From: Elusimicrobiota bacterium
GTDB taxonomy: Bacteria > CG03 > SLGR01 > JAGXOG01
Reading direction: 5' to 3'
Assembly: GCA_027858455.1 (NCBI GenBank)
Contig: JAQICQ010000029.1
Coordinates: 1-14,659, forward strand
Length of the DNA stretch: 14,659 bases
The first letter of the stretch is position 1. The number at the start of each line of letters is the position of its first letter. The position numbers and the translations under genes are program-made. Positions 1 through 6,137 of the stretch are shown piece after piece. The notes beneath the pieces are model-generated. The model saw only the letters and a list, made by a program, of their open reading frames with translations. It did no database searches and was not told where the DNA came from.

Positions 1-49
1 TTTTTCTTTTTATATTTTAACTTAAGGGTTAGATATTTACTGTTCTGCT

Positions 50-739
50 TTGCCGGTAGGTTCAGGCACCGCTCCGACGGCTCACGGCCCAGTCCCGTTG
101 CCCGCGCCGGCAACGGCTGAAATTCTTAAATATATACCGGTAAGCTTTACCGGTATCGGAGAAGAATTAACTACGCCGACCGGAGCCGCTCTTCTTAAAA
201 ATTCCGCGAAATTTTCTGCGCCGGATTTAGTAATAAAAAAAACAGGATACGGTATAGGGCAAAGAAATTTTTTGCGGGTATTTAAAGCAGATAAAATTTA
301 TAGCGGAGCTTTGGATATTTTACGGGCTGAGGTAAATATTGATGATATGACCGGAGAGGATACAGCAAATCTTATGGCGCGTCTGAGAGAATTTTCAAGA
401 GAGGTTTACTGTGTTCCCGCCTTTATGAAAAAAGGCAGGCCGGGAACTGTAATTACCGCGCTGGTTGAGGAAAACAAGCTGGAGAGTTTTAGAGATTCTC
501 TTTTTTTAAATTCAACGGCGGTTGGTTTCAGGTATTTTAAAGTCGCCCGCGATGTTTTAAAAAGAGAGATAATTAACTTTAAATCTTCTTACGGAAAAGT
601 CAGAATAAAGATATCCGGCTATAAAGACAAAAAAAACATTAAGCCCGAATATGATGATATAGCAAAGATATCAAAAGAGACCGGTCTGCCGGTCAGTAAT
701 CTCAGGAAAAATATTATTAAGGAGTATATAAATGAGTAA
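50..739 (+). CDS. larC: LarC, nickel insertion protein of nickel-pincer cofactor synthesis (C-terminal part; 5' portion out of frame or outside window)
   Basis: LarC inserts nickel into the pyridinium-bis-thiocarboxylate precursor of the nickel-pincer cofactor of lactate racemase and related enzymes, using CTP. Visible LarC signatures are PVGSGTAPTAHG followed by LPAPATAEIL near the N-terminus, TTPTGAALL (about residues 41-49), NIDDM (96-100), MKKGRPGT (126-133) and the C-terminal PEYDDIAKISKETGLPV segment. Full LarC proteins are roughly 400 residues, so about 150 or more N-terminal residues are missing. The TTG at 50 is only the first possible start: the same frame reads GLDIYCSAL upstream, which is LarC-like, back to a TAA at 23-25. 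The TTG also lacks a Shine-Dalgarno site. A +1 shift near 24-25 would join this frame to the open frame starting at base 1 (see findings). The end overlaps the next gene by 8 bp. Family assignment is secure; the true start is not. Confidence 0.82.
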   Translation: MPVGSGTAPTAHGPVPLPAPATAEILKYIPVSFTGIGEELTTPTGAALLKNSAKFSAPDLVIKKTGYGIGQRNFLRVFKADKIYSGALDILRAEVNIDDMTGEDTANLMARLREFSREVYCVPAFMKKGRPGTVITALVEENKLESFRDSLFLNSTAVGFRYFKVARDVLKREIINFKSSYGKVRIKISGYKDKKNIKPEYDDIAKISKETGLPVSNLRKNIIKEYINE

Positions 740-1832
740 AGTTTATTTTGCATCAAGAAGGGCTGAATATGCCGATTCTGTTATGGATAAAGTTAATAAT
801 TTAATAGACCGGGTAAATATAAAGGATGGGATAGATGATAATGATTCGGCAGCAATTAAACTCCATTTCGGCGAACCTGGATTAACGACATATCTTCGTC
901 CTGTTTTGGTAAAGCCTTTTGCGGATAAGATAAAAGCCGCGGGCGGCCGGCCTTTTCTTACCGACGCAAATACAATATACCACGGTCCGCGTTCCGACGG
1001 GGTGAGCCATTTAGAGACCGCCGTAAAAAACGGATTTTCTTATACCGTCACCGGCGCGCCGGTAATTATTGCCGACGGCATAAACGGAGAGGATTATATT
1101 GAGGTTGATGTTCCCGGCAAATTTTACGATAAAGTAAAGATAGCCGGCCAGGCCCACAGGGCTAAAGCAATGGTGGTGCTTTCTCATTTTAAGGGGCATG
1201 AGATGTTCGGCTTTGGAGGGGCATTAAAAAATATAGGTATGGGGCTCGCCGCGAAAGAGGGTAAACTTTCTCTCCATTCAAATATAAAACCAAAGATAAA
1301 GAAAGGCAACTGCACAAAGTGTGGCTCCTGCATAAGGTATTGTCCTGCCGGCTCAATCAAAATGACAGAAGGCGGCGCTCAAATTGACAGCGCTATATGT
1401 ACGGGATGCGGTCAATGCCTGATGGTATGCAGTTACCATGCGGTAAAGATTAAATGGGATATGGATTTTTCGGAGGCTCAAAAACGCACCGCAGAATATG
1501 CTTACGGAGTACATAACCCAAAAAAAGGTAAAATATGGTATTTTAACTTTTTGCTTGATATTACCCCCGAATGTGACTGCTATCCGTATTCCGATTCACC
1601 TCTTGTAGCCGATATAGGTATTCTCGCCTCTGCCGATCCTGTTTCAATAGACAGGGCCTCCTACGAACTTGTAAAGGCGGCCCCTTCTTTAAATAATAGC
1701 AAGGCAGAAGGGTTAAAAGAAGGGGAAGATAAGTTTAAAGGGGGCCACCCTCAGACCAATCCGGAACCGATATTTAAACATGCCCGGGATATAGGCCTCG
1801 GTGAAGATGACTACGAACTTATAGAAATTTAA
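732..1832 (+). CDS. DUF362 domain protein with two 4Fe-4S cluster motifs
   Basis: A 366-residue, apparently cytoplasmic protein with no signal peptide. The DUF362 core spans about residues 1-180, with FGEPGLTTYLRP (46-57) and HFKGHEMFGFGGALKNIGMG (152-171). A bacterial-type ferredoxin insert follows, with CxxCxxCxxxCP at Cys194, 197, 200 and 204, and CxxCxxCxxxC at Cys223, 226, 229 and 233. The DUF362 fold resumes around IGILASADPVSIDRAS (295-310). An extra CDC pair (281, 283) lies between the two parts. The start is well supported by AAGGAG (719-724) seven bases upstream, inside the end of larC. The clusters imply electron transfer or cluster-dependent chemistry, but the family's reaction is not established and none is proposed. 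The 8-bp overlap with larC suggests coupled expression. It is followed by terminator-like hairpins. Confidence 0.9.
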   Translation: MSKVYFASRRAEYADSVMDKVNNLIDRVNIKDGIDDNDSAAIKLHFGEPGLTTYLRPVLVKPFADKIKAAGGRPFLTDANTIYHGPRSDGVSHLETAVKNGFSYTVTGAPVIIADGINGEDYIEVDVPGKFYDKVKIAGQAHRAKAMVVLSHFKGHEMFGFGGALKNIGMGLAAKEGKLSLHSNIKPKIKKGNCTKCGSCIRYCPAGSIKMTEGGAQIDSAICTGCGQCLMVCSYHAVKIKWDMDFSEAQKRTAEYAYGVHNPKKGKIWYFNFLLDITPECDCYPYSDSPLVADIGILASADPVSIDRASYELVKAAPSLNNSKAEGLKEGEDKFKGGHPQTNPEPIFKHARDIGLGEDDYELIEI

Positions 1833-1886
1833 GAAAAATGGCATAAAATCCGCTCTGTAAAGTATGGACACGGCTTTGATTTTAAT

Positions 1887-1956
1887 ATTGTTGTCTATTT
1901 CTTAAAGCATTGTCCTGCGAAGCGTTAAGAAAAAGGACAACAATTTGTCGTTTTTT
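1887..1956 (+). terminator. Long imperfect hairpin with T6 tail after the DUF362 gene
   Basis: Arms 1887-1905 and 1925-1944 are nearly complementary over 19-20 bases (ATTGTTGTC...TTCTTAA), and the stem extends inward through an AGC/GCG segment. A T6 run follows at 1951-1956. A competing 7-bp pairing exists between TTGTCCT (1910-1916) and AGGACAA (1934-1940), which uses the same right arm. The lower stem is AT-rich, so termination strength is uncertain. It could also be a regulatory element or a degenerate repeat. Confidence 0.5.
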
Positions 1957-1979
1957 AGTGAAGCACACTCGTTTCTAAA

Positions 1980-2008
1980 ATAGGGGTATATGTCACCTCT
2001 ATATTTTT
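1980..2008 (+). terminator. Second terminator-like hairpin with T5 tail
   Basis: ATAGGGGT (1980-1987) pairs with ACCTCTAT (1995-2002), an 8-bp stem with one G-U pair around a 7-base loop, followed by T5 at 2004-2008. With the preceding hairpin it would insulate the larC-DUF362 transcript from the next operon. Its T-tail runs into the -35 box of the downstream promoter. Confidence 0.55.
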
Positions 2009-2035
2009 GACAATCTTTATTAAATTTTATATAAA
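2007..2035 (+). promoter_or_regulatory. Strong sigma70-type promoter for the PPC-rplU-rpmA operon
   Basis: Consensus TTGACA (2007-2012), a 17-bp spacer and TATAAA (2030-2035). Transcription would be expected to start near 2042, only about 3 bases before the ATG at 2045. No Shine-Dalgarno sequence fits in between, so the transcript may be leaderless or nearly so. Confidence 0.6.
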
Positions 2036-2044
2036 TATCTTAAT

Positions 2045-2464
2045 ATGGACTTAAAGAAAGAAAACAAAATTCTCGCGGTAAGATTATACTCGGGGGAAGA
2101 TATAGTTAAAAATTTAAAAGAAGCATTTAAATCAACATCAAGTCCCGTGGGGATTATGATAAGCGGGGCCGGTATGATGGAAGATGTAAAAGTTGGATAT
2201 TTTATGGGCCGCGGACAATATAAAGAGAATTTAATAGATACCCCTCACGAGATAGTATCGTGCACGGGTAATTTTATAAAAGGAGAAGAGGATATAGAGA
2301 TGCATCTTCATGTATCCCTGGCCGATGATTCCGGTAAAGTTTCCGGCGGCCATCTTCAAAAGGCCACAGTGCACGGCACAGGTGAATATTTTATATTATT
2401 GTCCGATATGGACATTAAACGTGAAATTGAGGAAGAGACTGGATTAAAAGGAATGAAATTATGA
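2045..2464 (+). CDS. PPC/DUF296 domain protein (predicted DNA-binding, trimeric fold)
   Basis: A 139-residue protein made of one plant/prokaryote conserved (PPC, DUF296) domain, the usual length for stand-alone prokaryotic members. It shows the family's early strand ILAVRLYSGEDI, the glycine-rich ISGAGMMEDVKVGYF (39-53), and putative metal-binding histidines in MHLHVSL (His87, His89) and GGHL (His103). Prokaryotic members are annotated as predicted DNA-binding, mainly by analogy with the plant AT-hook proteins; their biochemical role is not settled. There is no AT-hook here. The stop overlaps the rplU start as ATGA, so the two should be translationally coupled. The start at 2045 sits almost on the predicted transcription start and lacks a ribosome binding site. 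No later Met leaves the first strand of the domain intact. Confidence 0.85.
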   Translation: MDLKKENKILAVRLYSGEDIVKNLKEAFKSTSSPVGIMISGAGMMEDVKVGYFMGRGQYKENLIDTPHEIVSCTGNFIKGEEDIEMHLHVSLADDSGKVSGGHLQKATVHGTGEYFILLSDMDIKREIEEETGLKGMKL

Positions 2465-2772
2465 AATACGCAGTTATAGAAACCGGCAGAAGCCAGGAAA
2501 TAGTAGAAGAGGGCAAAACCGTAAGAATCGATGAACTTGACCTTGAAAAGGGGAAGGATTATGTATGGAAGAATGTCCTTCTGGTTAAAGACGGCGAGGA
2601 TGTTAAAATTGGCGCCCCTTATGTCAAAGGCGCAAAAGTTAAGGGCAAAGTGAGTGGGCTGGTAAAAGGTCCTAAGGTGATAAACTTTAAAAAGAAGAGA
2701 AGAAAAGGTTACAAGAGAAAAGTAGGTCACCGTCAAAAATATACGGAAATATTAATTGAGGAGATAAAGTAG
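2461..2772 (+). CDS. rplU: 50S ribosomal protein L21
   Basis: A 103-residue L21, normal length, binding 23S rRNA in the large subunit. Family landmarks are MKYAVIETG at the N-terminus, KIGAPYVKGAKVKGKV (residues 49-64) and the basic FKKKRRKGYKRKVGHRQKYT near the C-terminus. The usual KTGGKQY box near residue 8 is replaced by ETGRSQE, so this segment is divergent. AAGGA (2448-2452) gives an 8-base spacing to the ATG, and the start overlaps the upstream stop. It is followed two bases later by rpmA, the classic pairing. Confidence 0.96.
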   Translation: MKYAVIETGRSQEIVEEGKTVRIDELDLEKGKDYVWKNVLLVKDGEDVKIGAPYVKGAKVKGKVSGLVKGPKVINFKKKRRKGYKRKVGHRQKYTEILIEEIK

Positions 2773-2774
2773 AT

Positions 2775-3038
2775 ATGGCACATAAAAAAGGAAAAGGTTC
2801 AACACAGAATTCTACAGACAGTGCGGGCCGCCGGCTGGGGGTTAAAGCTTTCGGCGGTGAATTTGTAAACGCGGGAAGCATCATTGTCCGGCAGAGGGGA
2901 ACAAAATTTCATCCTGGGTTTAATGTCGGATGCGGGAGAGATTTTACTCTTTTTGCCACTAAGTCCGGAACGGTTGAGTTTTCCAGAAAAGGAAAATCTA
3001 AAAAAGTCATTAATATCATAGAAGAACAGTCCGGTTAG
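2775..3038 (+). CDS. rpmA: 50S ribosomal protein L27
   Basis: An 87-residue L27, normal length, whose N-terminal tail reaches the peptidyl-transferase centre. It starts directly with MAHKKGKGSTQN and carries the conserved GRRLGVKAFGGEFVNAGSII and RQRGTKFHPG segments. The N-terminus lacks the cleavable extension found in Firmicutes, consistent with no prp (ysxB) protease gene between rplU and rpmA. GAGGAG (2758-2763) is the ribosome binding site. A terminator follows, and obgE, which often comes next in other bacteria, is absent here. Confidence 0.97.
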   Translation: MAHKKGKGSTQNSTDSAGRRLGVKAFGGEFVNAGSIIVRQRGTKFHPGFNVGCGRDFTLFATKSGTVEFSRKGKSKKVINIIEEQSG

Positions 3039-3090
3039 GGCGGCCGCCGCAATAAGAAGTATTGTCGGGAAAGTTTACGGATTTTATTTT

Positions 3091-3134
3091 AAGGATGAAG
3101 CGGTTATATACCGTTTCATTCTTTTGTTTTATTA
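3091..3134 (+). terminator. Rho-independent terminator after rpmA
   Basis: AAGGATGAAGCGG (3091-3103) pairs with CCGTTTCATTCTT (3111-3123), a 13-bp stem with two G-U pairs and a 7-base AT loop. A T-rich tail follows at 3124-3134. It lies 52 bases after the rpmA stop and about 15 bases before proB, so it should separate ribosomal-protein from proline-gene transcription or act as a leaky attenuator. Confidence 0.7.
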
Positions 3135-3148
3135 GAGGTAATTAGTAT

Positions 3149-4228
3149 ATGAGAATAGTGGTAAAATTAGGCACAAAACTGCTCACCGGGAAGAGCGGCC
3201 TTTTGGATTTTATAAGTATAGAAAGAATCACGGATGATTTAGGGGCTCTTATTGATGAGGGCCACGAGATTATCGTAGTTTCTTCCGGCGCCGTCGGCGC
3301 CGGCTGTGGAGTCCTTGAGATAAGTCCCGCCAGACTTGATATCCGCAGGAAACAGGCAGTGGCCAGCATAGGGCAGACAGAGCTTATGAATGTTTTTAAA
3401 AGGTACTTTAAAAAGCAGAAAAGGCTTGTCGGCCAGATATTGATTACATCGGCTGATTTAAGCTCCCGGAAAAGCTATCTTAATATAAGAAACACTATTT
3501 TTACATTGCTGGATATGGGAGCGGTTCCCGTAATAAATGAAAACGATACTGTTGCGGTTGAAGAGTTAAAACTGGGTGACAACGATAAGATAGCGGGGAT
3601 AGTAACCGCCAAAGTTGACGCCGATAAACTGGTTATACTGACTGATGTAGAGGGTCTTTATGACGATAAAGGAAAACTAATTAAAGAAGTAAGAAAAGTA
3701 AATCGTAAAATTTATGATTATGCTTCCGGCAAGGGGACTGAATTAAGCGTGGGGGGGATGAGGACAAAGCTTAATACCGCAAATAAACTGATTAAGTTAT
3801 GCGGAGCAAATATGTATATCGCCGACGGCACTAAAAGCGGAGTTTTAAAAAACATAGCCGCAGGTGGAAATCCCGGAACGGTCTTTATCGCCGATGATAA
3901 AGTAATATCGCAGAAAAAAAGGTGGATTGCATACGGTTCCGAACCAAGAGGGAAAGTCTTTTTAGATGAGGGGGCGGTCAGCGCGCTGATTGAAAAAAAC
4001 AGAAGTTTGCTTCCTGTGGGAGTCCGTAAAGCCGAAGGCTGTTTTTCCCGGGGGGATTTAATAAGCTGTGTTGATCAAGCGGGTGCTGAAATTGCCCGGG
4101 GGCTTACTAATTATTCTTCAAGAGAAGTTACTGAGATTGCCGGTGTGAGAAGTTCAGAGATAAAAGAAAAGCTCGGCTATATGGATTACCAGGAAATTAT
4201 TCACAGGGATAACCTGGTGGTTATCTGA
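3149..4228 (+). CDS. proB: Glutamate 5-kinase with C-terminal PUA domain
   Basis: Catalyses ATP-dependent phosphorylation of glutamate to gamma-glutamyl phosphate, the first step of proline synthesis, in the cytoplasm. The 359-residue length matches the family (about 367 in E. coli). The amino-acid kinase domain shows VVKLGTKLL (4-12), SSGAVGAG (45-52), INENDTVAVEE (129-139), LGDNDKIAG (142-150), LTDVEGLY (164-171) and GGMRTK (202-207). A PUA domain follows from about 266 to 345 (GKVFLDEGAVSAL, VGVRKAEGCFSRGD). AGAGGTA (3134-3140) precedes the ATG with good spacing. It is the first gene of the long operon and is followed 30 bp later by proA, its functional partner. The window has no proC. Confidence 0.96.
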   Translation: MRIVVKLGTKLLTGKSGLLDFISIERITDDLGALIDEGHEIIVVSSGAVGAGCGVLEISPARLDIRRKQAVASIGQTELMNVFKRYFKKQKRLVGQILITSADLSSRKSYLNIRNTIFTLLDMGAVPVINENDTVAVEELKLGDNDKIAGIVTAKVDADKLVILTDVEGLYDDKGKLIKEVRKVNRKIYDYASGKGTELSVGGMRTKLNTANKLIKLCGANMYIADGTKSGVLKNIAAGGNPGTVFIADDKVISQKKRWIAYGSEPRGKVFLDEGAVSALIEKNRSLLPVGVRKAEGCFSRGDLISCVDQAGAEIARGLTNYSSREVTEIAGVRSSEIKEKLGYMDYQEIIHRDNLVVI

Positions 4229-4258
4229 TTTAAAGAAAAAAAGATATAGGAGTGTTTT

Positions 4259-5527
4259 ATGACAGACCATGAGAAAGAATTACAGAAACAGGTTTTTGGT
4301 ATTGCAGAAAATGCGGTAAAAGCCTCCCGGCGTATGGCGGGTATAGACAGCGCTTACAAGCGGGAAACTTTAATGAAAATAGCGGACAGGTTAGATAAAA
4401 AAGCCGATGATATAAAATTTAGAAATGAAATCGATCTTGATGCCGCGCGGGAAGACAGTATCCCTGAGGCAATGATAAACCGGCTTATTCTGGATGACGG
4501 AAGAATAAAATCAATGACCGAAGGCATAAGAGAAGTAGCTTCCCTTAAAGATCCGGTAGGAGAAATAATAGAAACCATTGACCGTCCCAACGGGCTTAAA
4601 ATCGAAAAAGTGAGGGTCCCTCTCGGAGTAATCGGAATGATATATGAGTCCCGCCCGAACGTTACCGGAGATGCGGCGGCGCTTTGCCTGATGTCATCCA
4701 ATGTTGTTATATTAAGGGGAGGTTCTGAGGCCTTAAATTCAAATCTGGCCATAGGTCACCTTATAAGGGACGTATTAGCTGAGACCCGGATACCGGCGGA
4801 TGCTCTGCAGATTATAGATAATACCGACCGGAAGATTATAGGCTACCTTACGACACTTTCAGGGCTGGTGGATGTAATTATTCCCCGGGGAAGCCAGGAA
4901 ATGATAAGGTCGGTATCGCGGGGCAGTTCAGTCCCGGTCATCGGCCACGGCAAAGGACTCTGCCATACCTATATAGGCGCCGCTGCCGACAAGAAAAAAG
5001 CAATCGAGATAAGCCTCAATGCCAAAGTCCAAAGACCCGGTGTCTGTAATGCGCTGGAAACTTTGCTGATCCATCGGGATGCGGCCGAAGAAGTCCTGCC
5101 GGAATTATGCGAAAAAATGGAAGCCGCGGGCGTTCAGCTCAGGGGGGATGAAAAGACCCGCCGGATATATGACATGACCGATGCTTCAGAGAAAGACTGG
5201 GGCACGGAATATCTTGCTCTTATATTATCAATAAAGATAGTAGAATCAACCGATGAAGCTGTCGGGCATATACAGCATTACGGTTCCGGGCATTCAGACG
5301 CTATAATAACCGAAGACAAAACTGATGCTGAAAAATTCCTAAATGAGGTGGATTCGGCCTGTGTCTATGTAAATGCTTCCACAAGATTTACAGACGGCAA
5401 TCAGATGGGGCTGGGGGCAGAGATTGGTATTTCAAATCAGAAGCTTCATGCCCGGGGGCCAATGGGTTTAAAGGAGCTTACTTCGTACAAATATAAGATA
5501 AAAGGTTCCGGACAGATTCGCCCGTGA
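4259..5527 (+). CDS. proA: Glutamate-5-semialdehyde dehydrogenase (gamma-glutamyl phosphate reductase)
   Basis: Performs the NADPH-dependent reduction of gamma-glutamyl phosphate to glutamate semialdehyde, the second step of proline synthesis. It is 422 residues long, typical of ProA. Landmarks are VPLGVIGMIYESRPNVT (120-136), LRGGSEA (152-158), IIPRGSQEMIRSV (207-219), VIGHGKGLCHTYI (227-239) and the catalytic cysteine Cys263 in QRPGVCNALETLL. The C-terminal half keeps YGSGHSDAI and FTDGNQMGLGAEIGIS. TAGGAG (4247-4252) is the ribosome binding site. The stop overlaps the nadD GTG start (GTGA), giving tight coupling. Confidence 0.97.
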   Translation: MTDHEKELQKQVFGIAENAVKASRRMAGIDSAYKRETLMKIADRLDKKADDIKFRNEIDLDAAREDSIPEAMINRLILDDGRIKSMTEGIREVASLKDPVGEIIETIDRPNGLKIEKVRVPLGVIGMIYESRPNVTGDAAALCLMSSNVVILRGGSEALNSNLAIGHLIRDVLAETRIPADALQIIDNTDRKIIGYLTTLSGLVDVIIPRGSQEMIRSVSRGSSVPVIGHGKGLCHTYIGAAADKKKAIEISLNAKVQRPGVCNALETLLIHRDAAEEVLPELCEKMEAAGVQLRGDEKTRRIYDMTDASEKDWGTEYLALILSIKIVESTDEAVGHIQHYGSGHSDAIITEDKTDAEKFLNEVDSACVYVNASTRFTDGNQMGLGAEIGISNQKLHARGPMGLKELTSYKYKIKGSGQIRP

Positions 5528-6096
5528 GCTTTATTCTTTACGGGGGGCTTTTTGACCCGGTTCACCTGGGCCATATAGAGATAGCCCGCCGGGCGTACGA
5601 GCAGGTTAAGCCCGAAAAAGTCATATGGATACCTTCGGCATGCCCTCCTCACAGAAAAGTCGGGGGAATATCAGCCCTAAAGAGAAAAAATATGCTTGAG
5701 TGGCTCTTTGATAATATAGATGAATACGAGGTTTCTTCGGTGGAGTTGTCGGAAGGTCATCAGGGGTATAGCGCCGAGACATTAAAAATATTTCAGAAAA
5801 AATATCCACGGGCTAAAATATATATGCTTATAGGTTCGGATGAAGGAGTAAATTTTAAAAAATGGAAGAGTTGGGAGTATATTCTGGAAAACGCCACACT
5901 TATTATAGGTAAAAGGGGTGACTTAAACGGTAAACTTCCGAAGGAAGTAAAGGCAAGTGCCGTTATGCTTAATAACCGGGCAATTGATGTTTCTTCCACT
6001 ATGCTGAGGCAAAGTTTGAAAAAAGGGGAGCCGGCCGGCGGATACCTTCCGGAGAGGCTGGGAGAGTATATAAAAAAGCAGGGGCTCTATTTATAA
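5524..6096 (+). CDS. nadD: Nicotinate-nucleotide adenylyltransferase
   Basis: Transfers AMP from ATP to nicotinate mononucleotide in NAD synthesis. It has 190 residues, normal for NadD. The nucleotidyltransferase signature is GGLFDPVHLGH (7-17; the usual Thr after GG is Leu), with PPHRK (41-45), IGSDEGVNFKKWKSW (103-117) and the C-terminal VSSTMLRQSLKKG (156-168). The start is GTG, chosen because it overlaps the proA stop as GTGA and places the signature at the usual distance from the N-terminus. There is no strong Shine-Dalgarno site, so coupling to proA is likely. nadD next to rsfS is a common bacterial arrangement; here an LCP gene lies between them. Confidence 0.95.
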   Translation: MSFILYGGLFDPVHLGHIEIARRAYEQVKPEKVIWIPSACPPHRKVGGISALKRKNMLEWLFDNIDEYEVSSVELSEGHQGYSAETLKIFQKKYPRAKIYMLIGSDEGVNFKKWKSWEYILENATLIIGKRGDLNGKLPKEVKASAVMLNNRAIDVSSTMLRQSLKKGEPAGGYLPERLGEYIKKQGLYL

Positions 6097-6099
6097 ATT

Positions 6100-6120
6100 A
6101 TGAAAAGTATTTTCCAATGA
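6100..6120 (+). other. Micro-ORF 1 (MKSIFQ, stop TGA)
   Basis: A six-codon ORF in repeat copy 1, starting three bases after the nadD stop. Its TGA overlaps the next ATG as ATGA. Translation is possible by reinitiation after nadD, but there is no evidence beyond the sequence layout. Confidence 0.4.
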
Positions 6121-6137
6121 AAAGTATTTCCCGATGA
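6117..6137 (+). other. Micro-ORF 2 (MKSISR, stop TGA)
   Basis: A six-codon ORF in repeat copy 2, starting on the ATGA shared with micro-ORF 1. Its own TGA overlaps the LCP start as ATGA. It has the same N-terminal residues as the LCP protein (MKSVSR), as expected from the duplication. Confidence 0.4.

Noticed and set aside
3062..3090. Promoter-like TTGTCG-17-TATTTT before proB
   Set aside because: The predicted start would fall inside the left arm of the terminator stem, and the boxes are weak; chance in AT-rich DNA is likely.
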